From contig NZ_CP011533.1 in assembly GCF_001704275.1 (NCBI RefSeq), positions 6,882,001-6,946,000 on the forward strand: a DNA stretch of 64,000 nucleotides, read 5' to 3'. Position numbers and translations under genes: made by a program. This stretch comes from Streptomyces noursei ATCC 11455. GTDB lineage: Bacteria > Actinomycetota > Actinomycetes > Streptomycetales > Streptomycetaceae. The notes beneath the pieces are model-generated. The model was not told where the DNA came from, made no database searches, and saw nothing but the letters and a program-made list of their open reading frames with translations. Each line of letters opens with the position of its first letter. The stretch's first letter is position 1. Positions 38,322 through 49,382 of this stretch are shown one piece after another.

Positions 38322-39881
38322 CTATGCCGGCACCTGGGCGGGCACCCCGAACCACCGGCCCAGCGCCGCGTCCAACTCCTCGTCGCCGCCGGGCGCGTCG
38401 GCCGCCCACGCGGTGCAGCCGTCCGGGCGCACCAGGAGGCCGGCCAGGTCGGGCCGGTCCGGGCAGCCCGCGGTCACGATCCGCACCCGGTCGCGGTGGC
38501 CGGCCGCGCGTTCGCGCAGCGCCGGGTCGTCGGCGAGGTCGAGCAACAGGCCCTGGCCGCCGTGCAGGTGGTCGGCGAGCCGACGGCCGTCGGACAGCTC
38601 CAGGTCGGGGGCGCTGCGGCCGGTCAGCGGGTGCGTACCGGGCAGGTCGTAGCGCTGCCAGACGCCGGAGATCTTCTTGACGAAGAAGGTGGTGGCGTCG
38701 GTCGTCCCGGACAGCTCGGCGATCACCCGGCGCAGCGCCCCGGCGTGCGACTCCGGCCGCATCAGCGCCACTTGGGCCCGGGTCCAGTCCAGCACCCACG
38801 CGCCGATGGGGTGCCGCTCGGCGGTGTAGGTGTCGAGCAGCCCCTCGGGTGCCCGGCCGTGCACCGTGGCGGCCAGCTTCCAGCCGAGGTTCATCGCGTC
38901 GCCGATGCCGAGGTTGAGGCCCTGGCCGCCGAACGGCGAGTGCACATGGGCCGCGTCGCCGGCCAGCAGCACCCGGCCGCGGCGGTAGGTGGACGCCTGT
39001 CGGGCGTTGTCGGTGAACCGGGTCGCCGAGATCACCTTGGTGACCGTCACGTCCGGGACGCCCGAGACCCGGCGCAGCGAGGTCTGCAACTCCTCGGCGG
39101 TGATCGGGGCTTCGCGGTCCTTCGGCGGGCCGTCGAACTCCACGGTCAGGATCCGGCCGGGCATCGGCCCGTGCACATACGTCCCGGTGTCGGTCCAGTT
39201 CCAGCCGGCCCCCAGGGCGTCGGCGCCGGTCAGCTCCACGAGGGCCTGGTGGCCGGTGATCGAGGGGTCGGTCCCGGGGAAGGGGAAGCCGGCGAGCCGG
39301 CGCACCGTGCTGCGACCGCCGTCGCAGCCCACCAGCCAGCCGGCGCGCAGCGACCCCTCCGAGGTGTGGACGTGGACGGTGCCGCCGTCGGTGTCGTCGG
39401 TGTCGAGGCCGGTGAGGGTCACCCCGCGGCGCACCGTGACGCCCAGTTCGGCGGCGCGTTCGCCGAGGACCCGCTCCAGGGCCTCCTGGGGTATCAGGCC
39501 GACCTCGCCGGCCGGGCCGCTGTCGCCGAAGTCCGGGTCCGACTCGTCGAGCAGGTCCCCGCGGAGCATGATGCCCGCGAAGTGCCCGGCGAACTTCGGC
39601 GCCGGCCCCGGTGCGGCGGCGCCGGCCGCCTGCCGTTGCCGGGCGAACGCGCCGAACCGCGCCATGGCGGCCTCCTGCACCTCCACCAGGGCCGGCAGCA
39701 GTCCGCGCCGGTAGAAGGCTTCCGCGCTGGGGGTGTTGATCGCCCCCGCCTTGATCGTGGTGTCCACCTCGGTCAGTCGCTCCAGGACGACGACCGAGAC
39801 GTCCGCCAGTGCCAATTCGCAGGCGAGCATCAGCCCCACCGGGCCGCCCCCTGCCACTACTACGTCTGCGTCGCGCTTCAT
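38322..39881 (-). CDS. FAD-dependent aromatic hydroxylase (class A monooxygenase)
   Basis: A 519-residue single-component flavin monooxygenase. It has the dinucleotide fold DVVVAGGGPVGLMLACELAL at residues 5-24, the DG motif GWLVGCDGGRSTVRRLAGFP, and the GD motif GRVLLAGDAAHVHSPFGGQG continuing NLGIGDAMNLGWKL. The C-terminal thioredoxin-like region (SDGRRLADHLHGGQGLLLDL) is as in PHBH/RdmE-type enzymes. These use NADPH and oxygen to hydroxylate aromatic compounds, including antibiotics. ATG 39881 was chosen because the longer frame would run through the operator. It is divergent from a TetR gene, its likely repressor. Confidence 0.92.
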   Translation of the reverse strand: MKRDADVVVAGGGPVGLMLACELALADVSVVVLERLTEVDTTIKAGAINTPSAEAFYRRGLLPALVEVQEAAMARFGAFARQRQAAGAAAPGPAPKFAGHFAGIMLRGDLLDESDPDFGDSGPAGEVGLIPQEALERVLGERAAELGVTVRRGVTLTGLDTDDTDGGTVHVHTSEGSLRAGWLVGCDGGRSTVRRLAGFPFPGTDPSITGHQALVELTGADALGAGWNWTDTGTYVHGPMPGRILTVEFDGPPKDREAPITAEELQTSLRRVSGVPDVTVTKVISATRFTDNARQASTYRRGRVLLAGDAAHVHSPFGGQGLNLGIGDAMNLGWKLAATVHGRAPEGLLDTYTAERHPIGAWVLDWTRAQVALMRPESHAGALRRVIAELSGTTDATTFFVKKISGVWQRYDLPGTHPLTGRSAPDLELSDGRRLADHLHGGQGLLLDLADDPALRERAAGHRDRVRIVTAGCPDRPDLAGLLVRPDGCTAWAADAPGGDEELDAALGRWFGVPAQVPA

Positions 39882-39890
39882 GAGCAAGAG

Positions 39891-39920
39891 TGTAGTGACT
39901 AAAAATTTATTCTCGCTACA
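39891..39920. promoter_or_regulatory. TetR operator between the monooxygenase and its regulator
   Basis: Inverted repeat TGTAGTGA (39891-39898), 14 bp, TCGCTACA (39913-39920), with one mismatch between the arms. It sits in a 64-bp A/T-rich spacer between divergent start codons, where it would cover both promoters. Confidence 0.65.
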
Positions 39921-39945
39921 ATTTTTCCTTTCGGAAGGAGAGACG

Positions 39946-40671
39946 GTGGCGGAGAAGAAGTCGACGGGGGAGCGGGAGTCGGGGCGGCCGGTGGTGCGGT
40001 CGGCGGCCGGGAGTGCGGACGACGACGGGCGGCTGGGCCTGCGCGAGCGCAAGAAGCTGCTCACCCGACAGCGGATCTCCGGCGAGGCCACGCTGCTCTT
40101 CATCGAGCGCGGCTTCGACAACGTCGCCGTCGCCGAGGTCGCCCAGGCCGCCGGGGTGTCCACGATGACGGTCTTCAACTACTTCCCGCGCAAGGAGGAC
40201 CTCTTCCTCGACCGGGTCCCCGAGGCCGTCGAGCTGGTCGTCGGCGCGGTGCGGGGGCGCGGCGCGGACGAGACGCCGCTGGCCGCGCTGCGCCGGCTGG
40301 CGCTGGAGCTGCTGGCGCGGCGGCACCCGTTGGGCGGGCCGGGGGAGGGGTTCGAGCACTTCTACCGGACCGTGCTGGAGGCGCCCTCGCTGCGGGCGCG
40401 GGCGCGGGAGGCGGTGCAGGAGGTCGAGGCCGCGCTGGCCGGGGCGCTCGCCGAGGCGGCCGGCGGCGACCCCGCGCGGCCCGGTCGGGACGCCCGGTTG
40501 GCCGCGGCGCTGATCATCGCGGGCTGGCGGACGTTCTTCGTGGAGGCCGTCGTCCGGCAACTGGAGGGTGACCCCGCGGACGAGGTGGCCGTTGACCACG
40601 AAGCAGTGATCCGGCACACGTTCGACGTGCTGGCGCGGGCGCTGCCCGACGGGGGGCTCGGGCGGGGTTGA
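39946..40671 (+). CDS. TetR family transcriptional regulator
   Basis: A 241-residue regulator from GTG 39946, with GGAAGGAG upstream. After a 38-residue charged leader comes the TetR helix-turn-helix: LRERKKLLTRQRISGEATLL, FIERGFDNVAVAEVAQAAGV, STMTVFNYFPRKEDLFLDRV. The C-terminal ligand domain is helical (LAALRRLALELLARRHPLGG, ALIIAGWRTFFVEAVVRQLE). Position and the shared palindromic operator indicate that it represses itself and the divergent monooxygenase until an aromatic ligand binds. Confidence 0.93.
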   Translation: MAEKKSTGERESGRPVVRSAAGSADDDGRLGLRERKKLLTRQRISGEATLLFIERGFDNVAVAEVAQAAGVSTMTVFNYFPRKEDLFLDRVPEAVELVVGAVRGRGADETPLAALRRLALELLARRHPLGGPGEGFEHFYRTVLEAPSLRARAREAVQEVEAALAGALAEAAGGDPARPGRDARLAAALIIAGWRTFFVEAVVRQLEGDPADEVAVDHEAVIRHTFDVLARALPDGGLGRG

Positions 40672-40953
40672 GCGCGGGCGTGCCCCGGGGTGCCGGCCGC
40701 TGAACGGTGTAACGGCTGGTCATCGCGGTGGGAAGGGTGCGGGGCCGCCACACGTTTGGGTGAAGAGGGCTTGCGAGGCCCGTAAATCGAATGCGCGTGC
40801 TATAGGCTCGTGTGTGGCATCCCAAAGACAGTGCCGCGGCGGCCCCCATACCCTTGGTCCGGGGCCCGCTCCGCTCCGCCGCCTCTGCTCGCTCACCGCG
40901 CGGTGGACGCAGCCCGTGGCTTCCGCCCCTCTCCAAGAAAGGTGCCGACCGGC

Positions 40954-44070
<3,117 letters not shown>

Positions 44071-44097
44071 CGCCGTATCGCGACACCGCCGCACGCG

Positions 44098-44144
44098 GCA
44101 CAGCGGGGGCGGAGCCTCTTCCCGGGGCTCCGCCCCCGCTGTGC
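44098..44144. terminator. bidirectional terminator after uvrA
   Basis: A perfect 19-bp stem (44098-44116 with 44126-44144, core CAGCGGGGGCGGAGCC) around a 9-base loop, between convergent uvrA and the sugar kinase gene. Confidence 0.85.
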
Positions 44145-44157
44145 TGCCCGCGGCCCG

Positions 44158-45174
44158 TCAGGCGACGGGCCCGTCGGCCCCTCGCTCCGTCAGCTCCGCG
44201 GCGAACGGCGGCTCGGCGCCCGCCCGGGAGCACGTGACGGCGGCAGCCCGGGCGGCGAAGCGCAGGATGTCCTCCCAGTCGCCGTCGCCGAGCGCCTCGA
44301 CCGCCGCGTACGACAGCGCGCCATGGACGTCCAGCCGGTGCAGCAGCGCCGCGTTGACGGTGTCGCCCGCGCCGATGGTGTCGACGACGGCGATCCGCTC
44401 GCCGGGTACCGCCACCTCGCCGCCGCCCCGGGTCAGCACCGTCAACCCGTCGCCGCCGTGGGTGAGCACGATCGCCGCGGGCCCGACGGCCAGCCACTCC
44501 CGGGCCGCCGCGAGGGCCGCCGCCCGATCGGCCCCGGGCGCCCCCGGCGCGCCCGCGTCCGCACCTGCACCCGTACCGGCCCCGGCCAGCCACAGCGCGT
44601 CCTCGTCGGACAGCTTCAGCAGCGCCACGTCCGACAGCCAGGAGCGAAAGCGCGCCCGATAGGCGTCCGCATCGGGGATCAGCCCCGGGCGGACGTTGGG
44701 GTCGAGCGCGGTGAACACCCCGCGCCGGGCCTCCCGGCGCAGCAGCGCCTCGTACGCCCCGGCGCCCGGCTCCAGCACCAGCGAACAGGTGCCCAGGGAG
44801 AGTGCCCGCACCGCCTCGGGCAGCGCCGGCGGCAGGGTGAAGAGCCGGTCGGCGGTGCCCTCCACGTAGAAGCCGTAGCCGGCCGAGCCGTCCGGGCTGA
44901 TGTCCGCGACCGCCAGGGTGGTGGGCTCCGGGCCACGCTGCACCAACGAGGTGTCCACCCCGCCGTCGCGCAGACCGCGCAGCAGCGACGCCCCGAAGGT
45001 GTCGGTGGAGACCCGCGAGCAGAACGCGGCGGGCGAGCCCAGCCGCCCCAGCGCCAGCGCGGTGTTGTACGGCCCGCCGCCGCGCCGCGGCAGCAGCGTC
45101 GGCAACGTCCCGTCCGGGGAGGGCTGTTGACTGGGGACGAGGTCGATCAGGGCCTCGCCGGCGACGACGATCAC
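44158..45174 (-). CDS. PfkB family carbohydrate kinase (fructokinase-like)
   Basis: A 338-residue sugar kinase, MIVVAGEALIDLVPSQ onwards. PfkB signatures are RGGGPYNTALALGRLGSPAA (substrate-binding glycines) and AVVDTIGAGDTVNAALLHRL, whose GAGD carries the catalytic base Asp. Also present are FTALDPNVRPGLI and LLKLSDEDALWLAG. Closest in feel to bacterial fructokinases; ribokinase-type specificity cannot be excluded. It lies 114 bp downstream of the LacI gene on the same strand, and across the LacI operator from a polyol dehydrogenase and a sugar transporter, so it probably phosphorylates the sugar released by that pathway. Confidence 0.9.
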   Translation of the reverse strand: MIVVAGEALIDLVPSQQPSPDGTLPTLLPRRGGGPYNTALALGRLGSPAAFCSRVSTDTFGASLLRGLRDGGVDTSLVQRGPEPTTLAVADISPDGSAGYGFYVEGTADRLFTLPPALPEAVRALSLGTCSLVLEPGAGAYEALLRREARRGVFTALDPNVRPGLIPDADAYRARFRSWLSDVALLKLSDEDALWLAGAGTGAGADAGAPGAPGADRAAALAAAREWLAVGPAAIVLTHGGDGLTVLTRGGGEVAVPGERIAVVDTIGAGDTVNAALLHRLDVHGALSYAAVEALGDGDWEDILRFAARAAAVTCSRAGAEPPFAAELTERGADGPVA

Positions 45175-45288
45175 GGGGTGCGGGTCCTTTCCTGCGGCGG
45201 CCGGGGCCGGCCGGGGCGTGGCGGGCGGGGCCCGTCCGGGCCCTGGGGCCGTCCGGCGGGGCGGTGTGCCCGGCCCACCGGACTGCCG

Positions 45289-46293
45289 CTAAGCGGTCTC
45301 GGGGCAGCCGCACGAGGTGCGGTGCACGAAGGCGCACGGCAGTCGGACGGTGCGCGGCGGCCGGTGCGGGTCGTCCAGCCGCTCCAGCAGCAGCCGGACC
45401 GCCGCCGCGCCGAGTTCCTTGCTGGGCTGGGCGATCGCGGTCAGCCGCGGGGTGAAGAGGTCCGCCCAGGAGAAGTCGTCGAAGCAGGCCAGGGCGATGT
45501 CCCGGGGCACCTCCAGGCCCAGGTCGCGCAGCGCCTGGAGGGCGCCGATGGTCATCGCGTTGTTGGCGGTGATGATCGCGGTGGGCGGCTCCGGCGCGGC
45601 GAGCAGGTGCCGGGTGGCGTCCTGGGCGCCCTCCGCCTCGGAGTTGCCGCCGGCCAACAGCTCGGGCGTGAACGGCAGTCCGCGGGCGCGCAGCCCCTCG
45701 CGGTAGCCCTGGACCCGCTCGGTGGTGGTGCTGAGCCCGGGCAGCCCCGCCACCAGGCCGATCCGGGTGTGGCCCGCGTCGGCCAGGTGCTCGACGAGTC
45801 GGCGGACCGGACCGGCGCTCTCCGCGCAGACCTGGTCGAAGCCGTCGCCGACCAGCCGGTCGAGAAAGACCGTAGGAACCTGACGCTTCGTCACATAGTC
45901 GACCATCTCGGCCGGCTCCGCGGACGGCGCGACGATCATGCCGTCCACCCGCCGCTCGTGCAGCAGCTGGACGACCTTGCGCTCGTGCCGCGGATCGTCG
46001 TGCGGATCGGCGATCAGCAGGCTGTATCCGGCCTCCAGCGCGCCGGCCTCCACGCCCTGGAGGATCTCGGTGAAGTACGGGTTGCTGATCGCCGAGACCG
46101 CCAGGCCGATGGAGCGGGTGCGGGAGGTGACCAGCGAGCGGGCGAGGGTGTTGTGGGTGTAGCCGAGCTCCTCGATGGCGGCCAGCACCGCGGCCCGGGT
46201 GTCCGGACGCACCGGCCGGGTGTCGTTCACCACGTGCGAGACCGTGGCGACCGAGACGCCCGCGCGCCGTGCCACATCCACCATCGTCGTCAT
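45289..46293 (-). CDS. LacI family transcriptional repressor
   Basis: A 334-residue repressor. The N-terminal helix-turn-helix and hinge are MVDVARRAGVSVATVSHVVN, RPVRPDTRAAVLAAIEELGY and THNTLARSLVTSRTRSIGLA. The periplasmic-binding-protein-like effector domain follows (SNPYFTEILQGVEAGALEAG, VDGMIVAPS, VPTVFLDRLVGDGFDQV, TAIITANNAMTIGALQALRD, ALACFDDFSWADLFTPRLTA). The ending SCGCPE is unusual but near the C-terminus. It should bind the perfect palindrome at 46400-46429 and control the kinase, dehydrogenase and transporter. The inducer is presumably the transported sugar or polyol. Confidence 0.94.
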   Translation of the reverse strand: MTTMVDVARRAGVSVATVSHVVNDTRPVRPDTRAAVLAAIEELGYTHNTLARSLVTSRTRSIGLAVSAISNPYFTEILQGVEAGALEAGYSLLIADPHDDPRHERKVVQLLHERRVDGMIVAPSAEPAEMVDYVTKRQVPTVFLDRLVGDGFDQVCAESAGPVRRLVEHLADAGHTRIGLVAGLPGLSTTTERVQGYREGLRARGLPFTPELLAGGNSEAEGAQDATRHLLAAPEPPTAIITANNAMTIGALQALRDLGLEVPRDIALACFDDFSWADLFTPRLTAIAQPSKELGAAAVRLLLERLDDPHRPPRTVRLPCAFVHRTSCGCPETA

Positions 46294-46399
46294 CCGGCTC
46301 TTTCCTCCCCGCCGCCCCGGTGCTCAGTGCGCCGGCTCCCGGCGGTCGGCCTCCGTGCCCGTCCGCCGCAGTCCATCACAGTACGTCCGCCGAAGGCCA

Positions 46400-46429
46400 A
46401 ACGTAAACGCTTGCGTAAGCGTTTACGTT
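46400..46429. promoter_or_regulatory. LacI-type operator, 13-bp perfect arms
   Basis: Arms AACGTAAACGCTT (46400-46412) and AAGCGTTTACGTT (46417-46429) around GCGT, between the LacI gene and the divergent dehydrogenase. It is A/T-rich and perfectly symmetric, typical of LacI/PurR-family sites. Confidence 0.85.
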
Positions 46430-46450
46430 ATGGCGGTTCTTCTGTAGTGT
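46422..46450 (+). promoter_or_regulatory. putative promoter of the dehydrogenase-transporter operon
   Basis: TTTACG (46422-46427), a 17-bp spacer, then TAGTGT (46445-46450). The -35 lies inside the right arm of the LacI operator, so repressor binding would block RNA polymerase. Confidence 0.55.
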
Positions 46451-46491
46451 CCCCGCCATCGCAATCCGCACGACGTCGTGAGGAGGCGCCG

Positions 46492-47499
46492 ATGCGCGCT
46501 CTCGTGGTCACCGCACCGGGCCCCCGGGGCACCGCCGCTGTCACCGAACTGCCCGATCCCCGCCCGGAGCCCGACGAGGTGGTCGTCCGCGTCACCTCCT
46601 GCGGGCTGTGCGGCACCGACATGCACGTCCTCGGCGGCGAGTTGCCGGTCGTCGGCTACCCGCTGGTCCCCGGCCACGAGCTGACCGGCGAGATCGTCGC
46701 GGTGGGCTCGGCGGTGCGGGACCGGGCGGTCGGCGAGCGGGTCGCGGTCGACCCCAACATGCCGTGCGGCGCCTGCCACTACTGCCGGATCGGCCGCGGC
46801 AACCTCTGCGAGGACTACACCGCGATCGGCGTCACCCGGGCCGGCGGCTTCGCCGAACTGGTCGCCGTCCCGGCCCGCTGCTGCTACGTCCTGCCGGCCC
46901 ACCTCTCGGAGGCCGCCGCCGGACTCGTCGAGCCGCTGTCCTGCGCCGTGCACGGCCTCAACCGGCTGCCGCGCCGCCCCGGCGAGCACTACCTGATCTA
47001 CGGGGCGGGCACCATGGGCCTGATGATGGCCGCGCTGGTGCGGACCGCGGGCGCCGCCTCGGTCTCCGTCGTGGACCCCAACGAGGAACGGCTGGCGTTC
47101 GCCCGGTCCTTCGGCGTGGACGCGGCGGTGACCGGTGCCGACGCCCTCGACCGGACCCCCGGTTTCGAGGTGGTGATCGACGCGACCGGGGTGATCGCGG
47201 CCATCGAGGACGGTCTGGGCCGGGTGCGCCGCGGTGGCACCTTCCTCCAGTTCGGCGTCGCCGACCCGGCCCGCGGCGCGTCCTTCTCGCCGTACCGCGT
47301 CTACAGCCAGGAGATCGACATCATCGGCTCGATGGCGGTGCACAACAGCTTCCAGCCGGCCGTCGACCTGCTGGCCGCCGGCCTCGATCTGGACCCGCTG
47401 GTCTCCGACGTCTACGGGCTGGACGACTTCGACGAGGCGGTGGCCCGCTTCCGGGCCGGCACCGGCCGCAAGATCCACATCGCCCCGCAGAAGGGCTGA
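46492..47499 (+). CDS. zinc-dependent polyol/alcohol dehydrogenase (MDR)
   Basis: A 335-residue dehydrogenase from ATG 46492 behind GAGGAGG. Catalytic zinc ligands are in TSCGLCGTDMHVLGG (Cys) and VPGHELTGEIVAVGS (His-Glu). The structural zinc loop is CGACHYCRIGRGNLCED with its four cysteines. The NAD site is YLIYGAGTMGLMMAALVRTA, followed by VSVVDPNEERLAFARSFGVD. The layout fits sorbitol/threonine-type dehydrogenases that oxidise polyols to ketoses. The sugar transporter starts 5 bp downstream, so the two are co-expressed; the PfkB kinase across the locus could use the ketose product. Confidence 0.92.
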   Translation: MRALVVTAPGPRGTAAVTELPDPRPEPDEVVVRVTSCGLCGTDMHVLGGELPVVGYPLVPGHELTGEIVAVGSAVRDRAVGERVAVDPNMPCGACHYCRIGRGNLCEDYTAIGVTRAGGFAELVAVPARCCYVLPAHLSEAAAGLVEPLSCAVHGLNRLPRRPGEHYLIYGAGTMGLMMAALVRTAGAASVSVVDPNEERLAFARSFGVDAAVTGADALDRTPGFEVVIDATGVIAAIEDGLGRVRRGGTFLQFGVADPARGASFSPYRVYSQEIDIIGSMAVHNSFQPAVDLLAAGLDLDPLVSDVYGLDDFDEAVARFRAGTGRKIHIAPQKG

Positions 47500-47504
47500 G
47501 CGCC

Positions 47505-47546
47505 GTGCCCGCATCCGTCAAGGCTGTGCCCGCATCCTTCAAGAAC
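47505..47546 (+). repeat. 21-bp tandem duplication over the transporter start codon
   Basis: GTGCCCGCATCC plus TCAAG is present twice in tandem (47505-47525 and 47526-47546), with three or so substitutions at block ends. Both copies begin with an in-frame GTG. Confidence 0.85.
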
Positions 47547-48941
47547 GTGCTGATCTGGGTCTTCGGCGCCCTCGGGGGCATCCTCTGGGGCTACGACACC
47601 GGTGTCATCTCCGGCGCCATGCTCTTCCTCAAGCGCGATATCGCGCTCACCCCGCTCCTGGAGGGGCTGGTGGTCTCCGGCCTCCTCGTAGGGGCGATGC
47701 TCGGCGCCGGCCTCTCGGGGCGGCTCTCCGACTCCTGGGGGCGCCGCCGATTGATCCTGGTCGCCTCCGGGGTCTTCATCCTCGGCACCCTCGGCGCGGC
47801 CTGCGCCACCGGGGCCGCCGCGCTGATCGCGTTCCGCTTCGTGATCGGGGTCGGCGTGGGCATCGCCTCCGTCGTCGTCCCGCTCTACCTCACCGAGCTT
47901 GCGCCCAAGCACCTGCGCGGCGGGCTCACCTCGCTGATGCAACTGCTGGTGACGGTCGGCATCTTCGTCGCCTACGTCACCGACTACCTGCTCGCCGACT
48001 CCGGGGCCTGGCGCTGGATGATCGGCCTGGGCGTGGTCCCGGCCGCGGTGCTGGCGCTGGGCATCCTCACCCAGCCGGAGAGCCCGCGCTGGCTGGTGGG
48101 CAAGGGCCGGGGCGGACAGGCCCGCGAGGTGCTGACGCGGCTGCGCGGGGACGCCGCGGCGGCGGGCGAGGAACTGGCCGAGATCGAGCGGACCGAGCGC
48201 GCCGAACGGGAGGCCGGCGAGCCGCTGAGCCTGCGCCGGCTGCTGTCGCCGCAGCTGCGGCCGGTGTTCACGGTCGGGATGCTGCTGGTGTTCTTCCAGA
48301 ACTTCGTCGGCATCAACACGATCATCTACTACGCACCGACCCTGCTCACCGACATCGGTTTCGGGTCCGGCGGCGCCATCCTCGCCAACGTCGGCATCGG
48401 CCTGCTCAACATGCTGATGACGCTGCCGGCGATGCGGCTGATCGACCGCCGGGGCCGCAAGCCGCTGCTGCGGATCGGGGCGCTGGGCATGTGCGCGGCC
48501 ATGGTGGTGCTGGCCGCCACCAACCTCTCCGGGCTCGGCTACGGCGCGCTGCTCTCCACCCTGACGCTGCTGGGCATCGCGCTCTACATCGCCTCGTTCG
48601 CGGTCTCCTGGGGGCCGGTGCAGTGGGTGATGCTGCCGGAGCTGTTCCCGATGCGGATCCGGGCCGCCGCGGTCAGCCTGTGCGTGCTGTTCAACTGGCT
48701 GTTCAACATGGTCGTGGCGCTGGTCTTCCCCTCCCTGCTGCACTCCTGGGGCGCCGGGGTCAACTTCCTCTTCTTCGCCGGTACGACGCTGCTGGCGTAT
48801 CTCTTCGTCCAGCGGCTGCTGCCGGAGACCAAGGGCCGCAGCCTGGAGGAGATCGAGGCGGAGCTGCTCCGGGGCGGGCAGGACCGCCGTCCGGCCGAGC
48901 GGACCGCCCCGGTATCGTCGGGGGCCGACGTCGCCCACTGA
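47505..48941 (+). CDS. sugar:proton symporter, MFS sugar porter family
   Basis: A 478-residue transporter with 12 predicted membrane helices. Sugar-porter signatures are FGALGGILWGYDTGVISGAM (helix 1), SGRLSDSWGRRRLILVASGV (GRR after helix 2), FRFVIGVGVGIASVVVPLYL with TELAPKHLRG (PESPRWL-type region follows as LTQPESPRWLVGKGRG), FFQNFVGINTIIYYAPTLL (helix 7), LIDRRGRKPLLRIGALGMC and LPETKGRSLEEIEAEL. These are xylose/galactose/polyol symporter hallmarks. The start is duplicated: GTG 47505 and GTG 47526 lie in two near-identical 21-bp blocks, so residues 1-14 read VPASVKAVPASFKN. Confidence 0.94.
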   Translation: MPASVKAVPASFKNVLIWVFGALGGILWGYDTGVISGAMLFLKRDIALTPLLEGLVVSGLLVGAMLGAGLSGRLSDSWGRRRLILVASGVFILGTLGAACATGAAALIAFRFVIGVGVGIASVVVPLYLTELAPKHLRGGLTSLMQLLVTVGIFVAYVTDYLLADSGAWRWMIGLGVVPAAVLALGILTQPESPRWLVGKGRGGQAREVLTRLRGDAAAAGEELAEIERTERAEREAGEPLSLRRLLSPQLRPVFTVGMLLVFFQNFVGINTIIYYAPTLLTDIGFGSGGAILANVGIGLLNMLMTLPAMRLIDRRGRKPLLRIGALGMCAAMVVLAATNLSGLGYGALLSTLTLLGIALYIASFAVSWGPVQWVMLPELFPMRIRAAAVSLCVLFNWLFNMVVALVFPSLLHSWGAGVNFLFFAGTTLLAYLFVQRLLPETKGRSLEEIEAELLRGGQDRRPAERTAPVSSGADVAH

Positions 48942-48955
48942 CCAGGAGGTTCCCC

Positions 48956-49369
48956 ATGAGTGCGTCCCCGGACCGCCGGACCGTGCTGCGCGGGGCCGCG
49001 CTCGCCGGCATCGCGTGCTTCGGAGCCGCCGGCTGCGCCGCGGGGGAGCAGGGGTCGGGCGCCCGGCCGTCCTCGGACGCGCCGGTCGAGCTGGGCCCGG
49101 CCGCGGAGGTGCCGGTCGGCGGCGCCAAGCTCTACGCCGCGCAGCGCCTGCTGGTCTCGCAGCCCACCAAGGGCGCGTTCAAGTGCTTCAGCGCCGTATG
49201 CACGCACATGGGCGGGACGCTGGACAAGATCGAGAAGGGCCAGGCCGTCTGCCCCCTGCACGGCAGCCACTTCGAGGTGGCCACCGGCAAGGTCGCCCAG
49301 GGCCCGGCGTCCAGCCCCCTGGAGGAGGTCCCGGTCAAGGTCGAGGGCGGCAAGCTGGTCGCGGGCTGA
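48956..49369 (+). CDS. exported Rieske [2Fe-2S] protein
   Basis: A 137-residue protein from ATG 48956, with AGGAGG upstream. It has a twin-arginine-type signal (DRRTVLRGAALAGIACFGAA) followed by a lipobox-like AAGC at Cys27, implying export and perhaps lipid anchoring. The Rieske cluster is complete: CTHMG (Cys82, His84) and CPLHGSHF (Cys99, His102), 15 residues apart. This small stand-alone type is common in Streptomyces and likely carries electrons at the outer face of the membrane; the partner is not identified. It follows the sugar transporter by 14 bp but is probably unrelated in function. Confidence 0.93.
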   Translation: MSASPDRRTVLRGAALAGIACFGAAGCAAGEQGSGARPSSDAPVELGPAAEVPVGGAKLYAAQRLLVSQPTKGAFKCFSAVCTHMGGTLDKIEKGQAVCPLHGSHFEVATGKVAQGPASSPLEEVPVKVEGGKLVAG

Positions 49370-49382
49370 GCCGTCGCCCCGT

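Noticed and set aside
40720..40953. A damage-type or LexA-type promoter before uvrA
   Set aside because: No TTGTCRGTG element and no good inverted CGAAC/GTTCG pair was found. TAGGCT near 40803 may be a -10, but no -35 supports it.
44999..45007. GTGTCGGTG, a further PafBC-like core, inside the sugar kinase gene
   Set aside because: The hexamer 8 bp downstream is CGAGCA, not TANNNT, and it lies within coding sequence.
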